DNA of 64,000 bases from an uncultured Pseudomonadota bacterium (GCA_903832085.1 CAIKZZ010000046.1:1-64000), one strand, 5' to 3'; positions 26,677 through 37,757 are shown, counted from the first letter of the stretch. Notes: generated from the sequence alone by a model not told the origin. Made by a program: numbers and translations.

Positions 26677-28041
26677 TTGGCTGCAGATGGCGCAAATCAG
26701 ATGGCCGGTTTCGGTGCCGCTACGCGGTTGACCGAGATACGTCAGCGCCTGATGTTTTTGTTTGGCGGATTGGTCGTGTATCGGACTGGGACTTTTATTC
26801 CGATTCCAGGTATCGATCCGATCGCGCTTGCAAAGTTTTTCCAAGAGCAAGAAGGGACCATTCTTGGTCTTTTCAACATGTTCTCAGGTGGAGCATTGTC
26901 GCGATTGTCGATCTTTGCATTGGGTGTGATGCCATATATTTCGTCCTCCATCATTATTCAGATGGTGGCGGTGGTATATCCGCCATGGGCAGAGTGGAAA
27001 AAAGAGGGTGAGGCTGGGCGGCGTCGAGTGACGCAACTGACGCGCTATGCCACGGTATTTTTAGCGGTTTTTCAGGGTTTGGGGGCGGCCTACGCGTTTC
27101 AAAACCAAGGTGTCGTGCTGAACGCTGGTTGGTATTTTCTACTAACGGCTACGGTGACACTGACCACGGGTACATTGTTTTTGATGTGGCTCGGCGAGCA
27201 GATCACTGAGCGCGGCATCGGTAACGGCATCTCGATGATCATTCTGTCCGGCATTATTGCTGGGCTGCCAGCCGCTTTGGGTAACAGCTTTACGCAGATC
27301 GGCACCGGTGAAATGAACCCAGCGTTTGCGATTTTGTTGTTGTTGGTGATTGCCGGCGTGACGATGTTTGTGGTGTTTGTGGAAAGCGGGCAACGGCGTA
27401 TCGCAGTGAACTATGCGAAGCGCATGGTTGGGCGACGCATGATGGCCGGTCAGACCAGTCACTTGCCGTTTAAGATGAACATGTCGGGTGTGATCCCGCC
27501 TATTTTTGCCTCGTCTTTGTTGCTGTTTCCAGCGACGCTGGCGAACTTTGCAGGTACTGGCGCTGGCGAGAACGGCATGGCAGGGGGCTTTAAAAGCTTC
27601 ATGCAAGGCTTGGCCGCATCGTTAGGCTATGGGCAGCCGCTGCACATGGTCTTGTATGGCGCTTTGATTGTGTTTTTCTGTTTCTTTTATACGGGCTTGG
27701 TTTTTAACTCGCGTGAAACTGCCGATAACCTAAAAAAGGCCGGTGCGTTCATTCCAGGAATCCGCCCAGGGCAGCAGACGGGCGAATACATCGACCGTGT
27801 GTTGACTCGCTTGACCCTTTGGGGTGCGGTGTACGTCACCGCAGTGTGTTTGTTGCCAGAGATTTTGATTTCCTGGGGTAATGTGCCGTTTTACTTCGGC
27901 GGTACATCGCTCCTCATCATTGTGGTCGTGGTTATGGACTTTATTGCCCAGCTACGCGCACACATGATGTCCCATCAGTACGAAGGCTTGATTAAGAAGG
28001 CCAACCTGCGCGGCGCAAGCCGTCAGGGTGCGCTGCGCTAA
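26677..28041 (+). CDS. secY: Preprotein translocase subunit SecY
   Basis: 454 aa multi-spanning; [25 protein letters not shown] start 26677 or ATG 26701. Confidence 0.97.
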   Translation: MAADGANQMAGFGAATRLTEIRQRLMFLFGGLVVYRTGTFIPIPGIDPIALAKFFQEQEGTILGLFNMFSGGALSRLSIFALGVMPYISSSIIIQMVAVVYPPWAEWKKEGEAGRRRVTQLTRYATVFLAVFQGLGAAYAFQNQGVVLNAGWYFLLTATVTLTTGTLFLMWLGEQITERGIGNGISMIILSGIIAGLPAALGNSFTQIGTGEMNPAFAILLLLVIAGVTMFVVFVESGQRRIAVNYAKRMVGRRMMAGQTSHLPFKMNMSGVIPPIFASSLLLFPATLANFAGTGAGENGMAGGFKSFMQGLAASLGYGQPLHMVLYGALIVFFCFFYTGLVFNSRETADNLKKAGAFIPGIRPGQQTGEYIDRVLTRLTLWGAVYVTAVCLLPEILISWGNVPFYFGGTSLLIIVVVVMDFIAQLRAHMMSHQYEGLIKKANLRGASRQGALR

Positions 28042-28076
28042 GGCGCGGCCCCTTCGCCCATAGAGGACCTTGAGTC

Positions 28077-28190
28077 ATGAAAGTCCGTCCGTCCGTTAAG
28101 AAGATTTGCAAGAACTGCAAGGTGGTTCGCCGCCGCGGGATCGTGTACATCATTTGCTCTGATGCTCGCCACAAGCAGCGCCAGGGGTAA
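28077..28190 (+). CDS. rpmJ: 50S ribosomal protein L36 (zinc-binding form)
   Basis: Below ORF-track size cutoff: [37 protein letters not shown]; Cys/Cys/Cys/His zinc ligands. Confidence 0.95.
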   Translation: MKVRPSVKKICKNCKVVRRRGIVYIICSDARHKQRQG

Positions 28191-28257
28191 TCGCGGGTCT
28201 GGTTTGGTGAAAAGGCCCTTTTCGGGGTTATTTTGACCAAATTTAAGGCTCGATAGC

Positions 28258-28286
28258 TTGAATGGTTTCTTATTTTTGGCTACACT
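28258..28286 (+). promoter_or_regulatory. Putative sigma70 promoter for alpha operon (rpsM-rplQ)
   Basis: TTGAAT-N17-TACACT upstream of rpsM. Confidence 0.65.
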
Positions 28287-28322
28287 GCCGCTCTTTTTCC
28301 GCGGCATTTTGTAAGGCAGCAA

Positions 28323-28703
28323 ATGGCACGTATTGCCGGTATTAATATCCCGATGAACAAGCACATTGTCATCGGCCTCACTCACATTTTCGGTGTGGGA
28401 CGTACTATCGCGCGGCACGCTTGCGAAGCGACCGGCGTAGCGCCCACGACCCGTACAAAGGATTTAACGGATGCCGAAGTGGCATCGCTGCGGTCCTACA
28501 TTGCGCGTGTCACGGTCGAGGGCGATTTGCGTCGCGAAACCTCGATGAACGTGAAACGTTTGATGGACATGGGTTCATACCGGGGTATCCGGCACCGCAA
28601 AGGCTTGCCGATGCGTGGGCAGCGGACTCGCACCAATGCACGGACCCGCAAGGGACCGCGTAAGGCTGCAGTGAAGCTGAATGCGCCTCCTGGTAAGGCC
28701 TAA
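28323..28703 (+). CDS. rpsM: 30S ribosomal protein S13
   Basis: [53 protein letters not shown]. Confidence 0.98.
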   Translation: MARIAGINIPMNKHIVIGLTHIFGVGRTIARHACEATGVAPTTRTKDLTDAEVASLRSYIARVTVEGDLRRETSMNVKRLMDMGSYRGIRHRKGLPMRGQRTRTNARTRKGPRKAAVKLNAPPGKA

Positions 28704-28727
28704 TTCGAACTCTTAGGAAGATTCAGA

Positions 28728-29141
28728 ATGTCTGATGAGAAGCAGCAGCAAGGCTCGGATGGAAAGACGCCACGCGCAAAAAAAGCGCGTCGTCAGGTCT
28801 CTGATGCTATTGCACACGTGCACGCCTCGTTCAACAACACGATCATCACGATCTCTGACCGGCAGGGCAACGTGCTCAGCTGGGCAACATCGGGTGGCTG
28901 TGGTTTCCGTGGCTCGCGCAAGAGCACGCCGTTCGCGGCGCAGGTTGCTGCTGAGAAAGCCGGCGTAGCGGTTCAGGAATATGGCGTGCGTAATGTGGAA
29001 GTGCGCGTGAAAGGCCCAGGGCCTGGACGTGAATCCGCAGTACGAGCGTTAAATGCATGTGGCTTGAAGGTCACCAGCATTTTTGACGTGACACCGATCC
29101 CGCACAACGGCTGTCGTCCGCCGAAGAAGCGCCGCGTCTGA
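28728..29141 (+). CDS. rpsK: 30S ribosomal protein S11
   Basis: [47 protein letters not shown]. Confidence 0.98.
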   Translation: MSDEKQQQGSDGKTPRAKKARRQVSDAIAHVHASFNNTIITISDRQGNVLSWATSGGCGFRGSRKSTPFAAQVAAEKAGVAVQEYGVRNVEVRVKGPGPGRESAVRALNACGLKVTSIFDVTPIPHNGCRPPKKRRV

Positions 29142-29179
29142 CGCGTCCTTCAACCCGCGATTAGTTTTCGAGGAATGCA

Positions 29180-29803
29180 ATGGCAAGGTATCTAGGTCCG
29201 AAGTGCAAGCTCTCCCGCCGCGAAGGCACCGATCTCTTTTTGAAGAGCGGAGTCAAGCCACTGGAGTCGAAGTGCAAGCTTGAAGTGCCGCCGGGCGGCG
29301 TAAAGGGCGAGCGCAAACAGCGTTTGTCAGATTATGGAATCCAGTTGCGTGAGAAGCAGAAGCTGCGCCGTATGTATGGTGTGCTCGAGCGTCAGTTCCG
29401 TAACTACTATAAAAAAGCCGCGGGCCGCCCTGGTGCGACCGGTGAGAATCTACTTAAGTCCTTAGAGCGCCGTCTCGACAATGTCGTGTATCGCATGGGC
29501 TTTGCGTCGACACGCTCGGAAGCGCGACAGCTCGTGTCGCACAAGGGCATCACGGTTAACAGCAAACTCGTCAACGTCGCGTCCTATCAGTGCAGCGCGG
29601 GCGATGTCATTGAAGTTCGTGAACATGCCAAGACGCAGGGCCGTATCGCCAATGCTTTGTCGATCGCCACACAGGCTGGTTTGCCTGATTGGGTGATCGT
29701 GGACGAGAAGAAGATGATTGGTACGTTGAAATCAGTTCCGGAGCGAGACGAAATCCTGCCGGACATCAACGAAAACCTCGTCGTTGAGTTGTATTCGAAG
29801 TAA
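29180..29803 (+). CDS. rpsD: 30S ribosomal protein S4
   Basis: [51 protein letters not shown]. Confidence 0.98.
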   Translation: MARYLGPKCKLSRREGTDLFLKSGVKPLESKCKLEVPPGGVKGERKQRLSDYGIQLREKQKLRRMYGVLERQFRNYYKKAAGRPGATGENLLKSLERRLDNVVYRMGFASTRSEARQLVSHKGITVNSKLVNVASYQCSAGDVIEVREHAKTQGRIANALSIATQAGLPDWVIVDEKKMIGTLKSVPERDEILPDINENLVVELYSK

Positions 29804-29862
29804 TTGTTTTTTCGGTCCACCCCGAGTGGGGTGGCCACAGCCGCAAGCTCCAGGTGCCGCAT

Positions 29863-30864
29863 ATGCAGGGATCCGCCACAGAATTTTTGAAGCCACGCGT
29901 CGTGAAGGTGACCCCACAAGGTCCCCGCCACGCCCGTGTTGTTATTGAACCGTTTGAGCGTGGTTTTGGACACACGTTGGGCAATGCGTTACGCCGTGTT
30001 TTGCTGTCGTCGCTGCCAGGCGCCGCGATCACTGAAGTGGAAATCGATGGCGTATTGCACGAGTACACCTCCATTGAGGGCGTGCAGGAAGACGTTGTGG
30101 ATGTGCTGCTGAACCTCAAGCAGGTCGCGGTGCGCATGCACTCGCGTGATGAGTCCGAAGTGCGCCTCACCAAGAAGGGCCCAGGGCCCGTACTTGCCGG
30201 CGACATTCAGGGCGATCACGACGTTGAGATTTTGAATCCTGATCTTGTGATCGCAACGCTGACCAAGGCCGGCGAGCTGAATATGACTTTGAAGCTTGAG
30301 CGTGGTCGCGGCTATCGGCCGGCACTCGCACGTGGTTTTGAAGAGCAGACGCGGCCAATCGGTCGGTTGCAGCTTGACGCATCGTTCTCACCCGTGCGGC
30401 GCGTGACGTATACCGTTGAAGCTGCGCGTGTTGAACAGCGCACGGATCTGGACAAGTTGATCATTGACATTGAAACGAACGGAACGATCGATCCTGAGGA
30501 AGCAATCCGCCGGGCGGGCAGCATTTTGAAGGATCAGCTGTCGGTGTTCGTTGATTTGCAGGGCCAGGAAGAGGGTGGTCTTAAGTCCATTGAGGCTCAG
30601 TTTGATCCAATCTTGCTGCGACCAGTGGATGAGCTTGAGCTCACGGTACGTAGTGCGAACTGCCTTAAGGCAGAGAACATTCACTACATCGGTGATCTTG
30701 TGCAGCGCACAGAGGTTGAGCTGTTGCGCACACCAAACCTCGGTAAGAAATCACTGACCGAGATCAAGGAAGTGCTCGAGAGTCACAGCTTGTCATTGGG
30801 CATGCGACTCGAAGGCTGGCCGCCGGTGGCATTGCGGCGCGAAGACGAATACAAGACGGCCTGA
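29863..30864 (+). CDS. rpoA: DNA-directed RNA polymerase subunit alpha
   Basis: [38 protein letters not shown]; alpha-[22 protein letters not shown] 29863 or GTG 29854. Confidence 0.98.
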   Translation: MQGSATEFLKPRVVKVTPQGPRHARVVIEPFERGFGHTLGNALRRVLLSSLPGAAITEVEIDGVLHEYTSIEGVQEDVVDVLLNLKQVAVRMHSRDESEVRLTKKGPGPVLAGDIQGDHDVEILNPDLVIATLTKAGELNMTLKLERGRGYRPALARGFEEQTRPIGRLQLDASFSPVRRVTYTVEAARVEQRTDLDKLIIDIETNGTIDPEEAIRRAGSILKDQLSVFVDLQGQEEGGLKSIEAQFDPILLRPVDELELTVRSANCLKAENIHYIGDLVQRTEVELLRTPNLGKKSLTEIKEVLESHSLSLGMRLEGWPPVALRREDEYKTA

Positions 30865-30900
30865 TCTTAAAAGATCGGTCCTTAGCGGAAATCAGAAACT

Positions 30901-31371
30901 ATGCGTCATCATCTTTCAGGTCGGCAGCTGTCGCGGAACAGCTCACATCGCCACGCGCTGATGCGAAATCTCGCAATTGCGTTGTTGCGTTACGAGACCA
31001 TCCGTACAACCGTGCCAAAAGCAAAAGAACTGCGGCGAGTGGTCGAACCGATCATTACGCTCGGTAAGTCCGACAGCATTGCAGCACGGCGACGTGCATT
31101 CGCCCAGTTGCGTGATGACGCGCTGGTGACTAAATTATTTGAAGATTTGGGCCCACGCTTTAAGGCACGAGCCGGTGGTTACACACGCATTCTTCGTATG
31201 GAAGAGCGTGCTGGTGACTCAGCTCCCATGGCGCTGATGCAGCTCGTTGATAAGCCAGTAGCGGCGACGGCAAGCGCAGAGCCTGCAGCGAAACCGAAGC
31301 GTGCGCGCAAGGCAGCATCGGGTGAGGCGCCGGCTGAAAAGGCCCCGCGTCGCAAGAAGGCGGCAGCCTGA
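30901..31371 (+). CDS. rplQ: 50S ribosomal protein L17 with Lys/Ala-rich C-terminal tail
   Basis: [56 protein letters not shown]. Confidence 0.98.
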   Translation: MRHHLSGRQLSRNSSHRHALMRNLAIALLRYETIRTTVPKAKELRRVVEPIITLGKSDSIAARRRAFAQLRDDALVTKLFEDLGPRFKARAGGYTRILRMEERAGDSAPMALMQLVDKPVAATASAEPAAKPKRARKAASGEAPAEKAPRRKKAAA

Positions 31372-31423
31372 TAATTTCGACGTATTCCGGTTTTCCCGCA
31401 AGGGAGCCGGTCGTCATAGTGGT

Positions 31424-31451
31424 AGGCCGGGCTAATCCCCGGCCTTTTTTT
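31424..31451 (+). terminator. Intrinsic terminator after rplQ
   Basis: GGCCGGG-CTAATC-CCCGGCC followed by TTTTTTT. Confidence 0.85.
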
Positions 31452-31484
31452 GTGGAACTGCCGACAAGCGCCGACGACTAAGCG

Positions 31485-32831
31485 CTACAGTGCCGCAAAG
31501 GCATCGCGAGTTAAATTCTCAGGTTCAGTCAGGCAGGTAACCACGTTATCTTCGATGCGGGCTCCGCCAAACGGCCGCAGCGCGTCAACCACGTCCCAGC
31601 AAATGCTCTTGCCGCGGTCATCGGCGCGTGCTTTTTTGAGCAGCAGGTCGATAAAGTAAATACCCGGCTCAATGGTGACCACTACGCCGACTTCTAGGCG
31701 GCGCGTTAACCGCAGATAAGGCTGGCCCGCGGGGGGCTGCAGCGTGCCGCCCTGAGACGATGCTTGGCGGCCTCCAATGTCATGGACCTGTAGTCCCAGC
31801 AAGTGACCAATCCCATGCGGAAAGAATACGCCTGTGAGTCCGGTGGCCACTGCGGCTTCGACGGAGCCGTGAATGATTCTGGCTTCGAGCAGGATCTGCG
31901 CAATCAGACGATGCGCTGCACTATGAATGTCTGGATAGGCAACCCCTGGCATGACCATGCGGCACAGCTTCTGCTGAGCTTGCTCGAGTTGCGTTATCAG
32001 TTCAAGGTACGGGCCGGGCTCGCTCGCATAACTACGCGTGATATCCGATCCATAGCCTCTGTACTGGCCGCCCGCATCGATGAGCAGCGAGCGTGATACC
32101 AGAGGCGCTACACGCTCGAGCGTGGTGTAGTGCAAAATCGAGCCGCCCTCATTTAAGGCGATGATATTGGTGTAGGGCAGTTCCGCTTCTTGAAGCCCAC
32201 TGGCAGCGAGGTATGCAAGATGGATTGCATACTCCGAGGCACCCGCGCGGTAGGCCATTTCAGCTGCGACATGGGCGCGGGCGCCAATGGCAGAGGCAAG
32301 CCGCATGCAGGCAATTTCATAGGGTGTTTTAACGGCGCGCGCATAGTGCAATGGATCGACAATCGAGGGTGGATTTATCATTGCGAAGCTGCAACGAGGC
32401 GCATGCGCAAACTCTTCCCCAAGATACGCGGCCCGTGCCGGAATATGGGCCGGGACCTCATCTGGGCTGCGAATGATTTTGATGTCTAGCGCGCGGGTCC
32501 ATGCCGCGGTTGGTAGTGATGGCGGCTTGTGCCAGTAATCTTCGGGCTGATGGAACAGCAAGGTTGGCTTTTGTCCGGGCACGTAGATTAAGTAGGACCC
32601 TGGCGCATCGGTCACGGGCACCCAAGCCCGGAACTGAGGGTTGGCAATAAAATGTTCTGTGGTGTCGTCTAAATAGCGGTATTTGAGCTCTCCGGCACCG
32701 ATGACCAGCGCGTCGCAGCGGCTAGCAATCAATGCCCGGTCAGCGTGTTCCGTCAGGGCGGCCAGATGCGCCGGATAGAGCCGATCTAGGCCAGAAATCT
32801 GTGCCGACATGTCCACGCTATATGCCTCCAA
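31485..32831 (-). CDS. pepQ: Xaa-Pro dipeptidase (PepQ-like, M24 family)
   Basis: 448 aa; LLIDAGGQYRGYGSDITRSY, FFPHGIGHLLGLQVHDIGG, VTIEPGIYFI metal-ligand motifs. Confidence 0.9.
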   Translation of the reverse strand: MEAYSVDMSAQISGLDRLYPAHLAALTEHADRALIASRCDALVIGAGELKYRYLDDTTEHFIANPQFRAWVPVTDAPGSYLIYVPGQKPTLLFHQPEDYWHKPPSLPTAAWTRALDIKIIRSPDEVPAHIPARAAYLGEEFAHAPRCSFAMINPPSIVDPLHYARAVKTPYEIACMRLASAIGARAHVAAEMAYRAGASEYAIHLAYLAASGLQEAELPYTNIIALNEGGSILHYTTLERVAPLVSRSLLIDAGGQYRGYGSDITRSYASEPGPYLELITQLEQAQQKLCRMVMPGVAYPDIHSAAHRLIAQILLEARIIHGSVEAAVATGLTGVFFPHGIGHLLGLQVHDIGGRQASSQGGTLQPPAGQPYLRLTRRLEVGVVVTIEPGIYFIDLLLKKARADDRGKSICWDVVDALRPFGGARIEDNVVTCLTEPENLTRDAFAAL

Positions 32832-33037
32832 AGATTGTCCAAAGTGCGTGCGCTTTACGCGCTTTACAGGCCCAGAGTCTAGGCAGCCCCAGCCGGAAGT
32901 GCCATGGCCGTAACATTTGTGCGCAATCTGTCGAAAAGTCTGTACAATCGATCGCCGTGGACCGACGTTGGCCCGTGATGAGCGGGATAGCCCGGCCGCG
33001 ATTTCTTACCACACTTGGACTTTTGGGGTATCGACCG

Positions 33038-33244
33038 ATGAACCTGAAAATCGCTCTTGGCGCTGCCGCTTTGGCGCTTGCGCTCGTCGCCTGTGGCGGC
33101 AAAAAGGAAGACGCGGCTCCTGCTGCTACTCCTGCTGCTGCTCCTGCTGCTGATGCAGCTTCACCTGCCGCAGCGCCTGCTGCCGACGCTGCAGCTCCTG
33201 CTGCCGCACCGGCTGCTGCTCCGGCTGAAGCTCCGAAGCAGTAA
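33038..33244 (+). CDS. Small Ala/Pro-rich predicted lipoprotein
   Basis: MNLKIALGAAALALALVACGGKKEDAAPAAT...; lipobox LVAC; low-complexity mature part. Confidence 0.7.
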   Translation: MNLKIALGAAALALALVACGGKKEDAAPAATPAAAPAADAASPAAAPAADAAAPAAAPAAAPAEAPKQ

Positions 33245-33274
33245 TCGCAACGCGCAAGCGTTGTCGATAGGAAA

Positions 33275-33320
33275 CCGAGTTGGGTTCTCAGCATTGCTGG
33301 GGGCTCTGCTCGGTTTTTTT
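33275..33320 (+). terminator. Putative intrinsic terminator after lipoprotein gene
   Basis: CCGAG...CAGC-ATT-GCTG...CTCGG followed by TTTTTTT. Confidence 0.65.
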
Positions 33321-33347
33321 ATTGCCTGAATTTTTGAGAGCTACGTT

Positions 33348-33890
33348 GTGAGTGTGACGTTGCGCGATGCCCGTGAGATGCCAGCCGATCGGGCTTGGAT
33401 TGACACAGTGTACGCACACTATCTAACCGAACTTGCCGAGCAGACACAGCTCGGCACCGGTGTCTTCCCGATTGTGAGCGAGCTTGAGTCGCGTCGGGCA
33501 GAGTTGCTCGCTGGTTTTTTTCAGGACCGCTATGCCAATCCCTTATTGCTTTTGGATTCAGGCGCGCGAGTTGGTTTTGCACTGGTCTTGACGCCTAATC
33601 AGAGGCTTCCAGCGCGCGCAGTCTCCGTCAGTGGCCATGCAATTGATTATCGCATGGCAGAGTTTTACGTCGTGCCTAGCGCGCGTCGCCGAGGCGTAGG
33701 ACGTATGGCGGCACACTTAATTTTTAGTCGCTTTGCGGGCCAATGGGAAACCAGCGAGGCGATGAGCAATCTACCTGCAGTGACATTCTGGCGGGAGACA
33801 GTTGACGACTACACGCGCGGTAGATATGACGAGCGCCTGCGCGATGGTGACGTACGGCAATGGTTCGTCAGCGCCCATCGCGCTACGTGA
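33348..33890 (+). CDS. GNAT family N-acetyltransferase
   Basis: AEFYVVPSARRRGVGRMAAHLIF acetyl-CoA-binding motif; GTG start. Confidence 0.75.
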   Translation: MSVTLRDAREMPADRAWIDTVYAHYLTELAEQTQLGTGVFPIVSELESRRAELLAGFFQDRYANPLLLLDSGARVGFALVLTPNQRLPARAVSVSGHAIDYRMAEFYVVPSARRRGVGRMAAHLIFSRFAGQWETSEAMSNLPAVTFWRETVDDYTRGRYDERLRDGDVRQWFVSAHRAT

Positions 33891-33900
33891 TGAGTGAGTT

Positions 33901-33924
33901 GTCGCCACAGCAGCGACGCTTTTT
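33901..33924 (+). terminator. Possible weak terminator at GNAT/uvrA convergence
   Basis: GTCGC-CACAGCA-GCGAC then GCTTTTTA. Confidence 0.4.
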
Positions 33925-36799
33925 AAGTTGACGTAAGCGCCGCCTTTTTACTGCGAGCACGCCGCGCACTATGCGTTGCAAGTAGTGTTTTTAGGTAATG
34001 GCCGGTGAATGATTGGGTAAGGCGGGCTAACTGTTCAGGTGTGCCCATACCGAGGATTTCGCCACCGCCATCGCCACCTTCGGGTCCTAGGTCAATCAGC
34101 CAATCAGCTGTTTTGATGACATCCAAATTGTGTTCAATGACCACGATGGTATTGCCCTCATTGCGTAGCCGGGTCAACACTTTGAGTAGCTGGCTGATGT
34201 CGTGAAAGTGCAAGCCCGTAGTGGGCTCATCAAGGATGTACAGCGTGCGACCAGTTGCTCGCTTGGATAGCTCTTTCGCGAGTTTGACGCGCTGCGCTTC
34301 GCCGCCTGACAAGGTCGTTGCGTTTTGGCCCAGCCGCACATAGGAAAGGCCAACGTCTAGTAGGGTCTTGAGTTTTTGAGCTACTACCGGGACTGCCTGA
34401 AAAAACACGTGGGCATCTTCAATCGTTAGGCTCAGTATCTCGTGAATGGTTTTGCCTTTATAGCGGATCTCTAACGTCTCACGGTTATAGCGCTTGCCTT
34501 TGCAGATATCACACGGCACATAAACGTCAGGTAGAAAGTGCATTTCTACTTTAATTACCCCATCGCCCTCGCACGCCTCGCAGCGACCGCCTTTCACGTT
34601 AAAGCTAAAGCGCCCAGGCTCGTAGCCGCGGGCACGTGCCTCAGGGGACTGTGAGAACAGTTCCCGAATCGGGGTAAACAGTCCCGTGTACGTAGCAGGA
34701 TTCGAGCGTGGAGTGCGTCCGATTGGACTTTGATCAATATCAATGACGCGATCGATGTGCTGCATGCCATCAATACGATCGCAAGGTGCAGGCTCCGCAT
34801 TGGAGTCATTCAATGCTTGCGCCACTTTACGAAACAGCGTGTCATTGACCAAGGTCGATTTGCCTGAGCCTGAGACGCCTGTGACGCAGGTTAACAAGCC
34901 GATCGGAATACTGACCGTGAGGTTCTTGAGATTATTGCCACTTGCATTGACGATAGTCAGTTGGCGTTTAGGGTCTGGGCTGGTGCGCTTTAACGGCACC
35001 TCTATTTGCGTGGTGCCGGTGAGATACTGACCGGTGATTGATTCGCTGCATCCTTCAATGTCAGCAATCGACCCTTGCGCCACGATTTGGCCACCATGTA
35101 CGCCGGCGCCTGGACCAAGATCCACAATATAGTCAGCCTGACGAATCGCGTCCTCGTCATGCTCCACCACAATCACAGTGTTGCCGAGATCCCGTAAGCG
35201 CAGCAACGTGTCCAAGAGGCGCTGGTTGTCGCGTTGATGCAGGCCGATTGATGGCTCATCAAGAATGTACATAACTCCCACGAGTCCGGAGCCTACTTGG
35301 CTTGCCAGACGAATACGCTGTGCTTCGCCGCCGGACAGCGTCTCGGCACTGCGGTCGAGCGTGAGGTAATCAAGACCAACGTTTGATAAAAAGCCTAAGC
35401 GATCGACGATTTCTTTTTTAATTTTGACGGCAATGGCACCACGCCAGCCAGCGAGCTCGAGCTCTTTGAAAAGGGCGAGTGCGCGCCCGACTGACAGGGC
35501 AGTGATGGAGGCGATATTACGATCTTTGATAAAGACGTGACGCGCAGCCACGTTGAGACGTGTGCCCTTGCAGTCAGTACAAGCGCGACTACCTAGATAT
35601 TTAGCAAGCTCCTCACGCACCATAATCGAGTCGGTGTCTTTGTAGCGGCGTTCTAGATTTGGCAAGATCCCTTCAAAGGGATGTTTTTTACGGTTTGTAC
35701 CACCGCGACCATCAAAGTAGCGAAACTCGACCGCCTCATCATTGCTGCCATAGAGCAAAATATTTTGAATACGTGGCTCAAGGTCACGCCACGGAATTTC
35801 GACATCAAACTTGAAATGGCGGCCGAGCGACTGAATTAGCGTGAAATAATAGGCATTACGTCGGTCCCAACCCCGCACGGCCCCCGCGGCAAGCGATAGC
35901 TGCGGCTGGGTGACGACGCGTGCAGGATCAAAAAACTGCTTTAAGCCCAGCCCATCGCACGTTGGACAGGCGCCGGCGGGGTTATTGAAGGAAAATAGTC
36001 GAGGTTCTAGTTCGCTCAAGGACCAGCCGCAAGTGTTGCAGGCGAACTTGTCAGAAAACACTAATTCAGCACGTTTCGGCTCGTCTAGAAAAGCAATGGA
36101 GGCGATGCCAGCGCCTAAACGTAACGCCGTTTCAAATGACTCAGCGAGGCGTTGGCTTAAATCGGCACGAACCTTAAAGCGATCGATAACAGCTTCAATC
36201 GTGTGTTTGCGGCGCAGATCAAGCGATGGGGCTGCATCCAGTTCACAGACTTTTCCATCGATGCGGGCGCGGACAAAGCCTTTGCTTTTGAGTTCGTCAA
36301 GGACTTGTGCATGCTCCCCTTTGCGTTCCTTGATGACCGGAGCGAGCAGTACGAGCGGCGTGCCTTCTGGTAGATCGAGCACTTGATCAACCATCTGGCT
36401 AACAGTCTGAGCCTCCAGGTCACCGCCATGCTCAGGGCAGCGCGGGATTCCTGCACGCGCGTACAAGAGCCGCAAGTAATCATAAATTTCAGTAACGGTT
36501 GCAACTGTTGAGCGCGGATTATGTGATGTAGATTTTTGTTCGATCGAGATGGCAGGTGACAGCCCTTCGATAGAATCCACATCAGGCTTTTCCATCATCG
36601 ACAAAAATTGTCTGGCGTAAGCGGATAGCGACTCCACATACCGACGCTGTCCTTCGGCATAGATCGTGTCGAAGGCAAGCGATGATTTGCCTGACCCTGA
36701 TAGGCCAGTAAATACAATAAAGCGGTCACGGGGTAGCTCAAGATCTAGGTTTCTTAAGTTGTGCGTGCGTGCGCCGCGGATCCGAATGGAGTGCATCAT
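33923..36799 (-). CDS. uvrA: Excinuclease ABC subunit A
   Basis: 958 aa; [35 protein letters not shown]; zinc CXXC motifs. Confidence 0.98.
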   Translation of the reverse strand: MMHSIRIRGARTHNLRNLDLELPRDRFIVFTGLSGSGKSSLAFDTIYAEGQRRYVESLSAYARQFLSMMEKPDVDSIEGLSPAISIEQKSTSHNPRSTVATVTEIYDYLRLLYARAGIPRCPEHGGDLEAQTVSQMVDQVLDLPEGTPLVLLAPVIKERKGEHAQVLDELKSKGFVRARIDGKVCELDAAPSLDLRRKHTIEAVIDRFKVRADLSQRLAESFETALRLGAGIASIAFLDEPKRAELVFSDKFACNTCGWSLSELEPRLFSFNNPAGACPTCDGLGLKQFFDPARVVTQPQLSLAAGAVRGWDRRNAYYFTLIQSLGRHFKFDVEIPWRDLEPRIQNILLYGSNDEAVEFRYFDGRGGTNRKKHPFEGILPNLERRYKDTDSIMVREELAKYLGSRACTDCKGTRLNVAARHVFIKDRNIASITALSVGRALALFKELELAGWRGAIAVKIKKEIVDRLGFLSNVGLDYLTLDRSAETLSGGEAQRIRLASQVGSGLVGVMYILDEPSIGLHQRDNQRLLDTLLRLRDLGNTVIVVEHDEDAIRQADYIVDLGPGAGVHGGQIVAQGSIADIEGCSESITGQYLTGTTQIEVPLKRTSPDPKRQLTIVNASGNNLKNLTVSIPIGLLTCVTGVSGSGKSTLVNDTLFRKVAQALNDSNAEPAPCDRIDGMQHIDRVIDIDQSPIGRTPRSNPATYTGLFTPIRELFSQSPEARARGYEPGRFSFNVKGGRCEACEGDGVIKVEMHFLPDVYVPCDICKGKRYNRETLEIRYKGKTIHEILSLTIEDAHVFFQAVPVVAQKLKTLLDVGLSYVRLGQNATTLSGGEAQRVKLAKELSKRATGRTLYILDEPTTGLHFHDISQLLKVLTRLRNEGNTIVVIEHNLDVIKTADWLIDLGPEGGDGGGEILGMGTPEQLARLTQSFTGHYLKTLLATHSARRARSKKAALTST

Positions 36800-36949
36800 G
36801 TGACCGACGAAAATTGGGTAATCGGCAAGAATACCAAGACCGCGCGTCTTAGATGTAAGGAGCCTGCGTTTTGGAGCGCACGCGGCGCGCCACGAATGTC
36901 GAATTTGCGTCTAGAGCGCGTGGCTATCACAGGCCTGCTATTCAAAAAA

Positions 36950-36968
36950 CCTATATTTTTCATATAGG
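36950..36968. promoter_or_regulatory. AT-rich inverted repeat in uvrA-ssb divergent region
   Basis: CCTATAT-TTTTC-ATATAGG, 7-bp perfect arms. Confidence 0.5.
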
Positions 36969-37199
36969 TAAATTAATATAGCATAGGGTGAGCGGTATCT
37001 TCAGATGCACTGAGGCGCGCCCACCTTTTGCTCGGGCTATCGGTCCGAGCAGCTGTTGCGGGTACGACGTGTGGCTTCATTTGGGGTTAAACGGCCTCGA
37101 TTCTCGAGGGCCGTTCGGCGCGCGGCGGCGTACACTTGGATCCCTAAGAGGGCTGGCGCCTAGAGCGCTTGGCGATTGCAGACCAGACAGGAGTGGGAC

Positions 37200-37667
37200 A
37201 TGGCGCGTGGGATCAACAAGGTGATTTTGGTAGGGAACTTGGGTCAGGATCCGGAGACTCGGGCGATGCCGAGTGGGAAGGCGGTCACTAATGTGCGTAT
37301 TGCCACCAGCGATAGCTGGCGCGATAAGCAAACAGGCGAACAAAAAGAACAAACTGAGTGGCACTCAGTGGTGTTCTTTGACCGCTTGGCAGAGGTTGCA
37401 GCTGAATATCTGCGCAAAGGCTCCCAGATTTATGTCGAAGGTCGACTGCGGACCCGCAAGTGGACCGATAAGGCAGGCGCTGATCGTTACACCACGGAGA
37501 TCGTGGCCAATGAGATGCAAATGCTCGGCGGCCGCGGCGGCGGCGGTGCCGGTGGTGGCGAGGGTCGCAGCCCGGCGCCGGCGCGCACAGCCTCAGCGCC
37601 TCCTGCGGACGATTACTCGCAAGGCTCAGCTGGCGACCAGATGCTCGATGATGACATCCCATTCTGA
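37200..37667 (+). CDS. ssb: Single-stranded DNA-binding protein
   Basis: [40 protein letters not shown]; acidic tail [11 protein letters not shown] 37200. Confidence 0.98.
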   Translation: MARGINKVILVGNLGQDPETRAMPSGKAVTNVRIATSDSWRDKQTGEQKEQTEWHSVVFFDRLAEVAAEYLRKGSQIYVEGRLRTRKWTDKAGADRYTTEIVANEMQMLGGRGGGGAGGGEGRSPAPARTASAPPADDYSQGSAGDQMLDDDIPF

Positions 37668-37725
37668 GCGGTCAACCAAAATGAGCCTTGGTTCAGCCTT
37701 AACACACTGATATTAAATGAAATAG

Positions 37726-37757
37726 ACATCAGGGCAGCTGTAGCTGCCCTTTGATGT
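37726..37757 (+). terminator. Strong hairpin after ssb (terminator-like, poor U-tract)
   Basis: ACATCA-GGGCAGCT-GT-AGCTGCCC-TT-TGATGT. Confidence 0.5.

Noticed and set aside
33110-33240. Repetitive tract considered as CRISPR or satellite repeat
   Set aside because: It is a coding Ala/Pro tract with irregular units and no spacers.
32818-33294. Minus-strand 158-aa Ala/Gly-rich ORF
   Set aside because: Mirror image of the Ala/Pro repeat lipoprotein; no ribosome site or recognisable domain.
36800-37199. Search for a canonical LexA box (CTGT-N8-ACAG) between uvrA and ssb
   Set aside because: None seen by eye; only the unrelated CCTATAT inverted repeat was found, reported separately as tentative.
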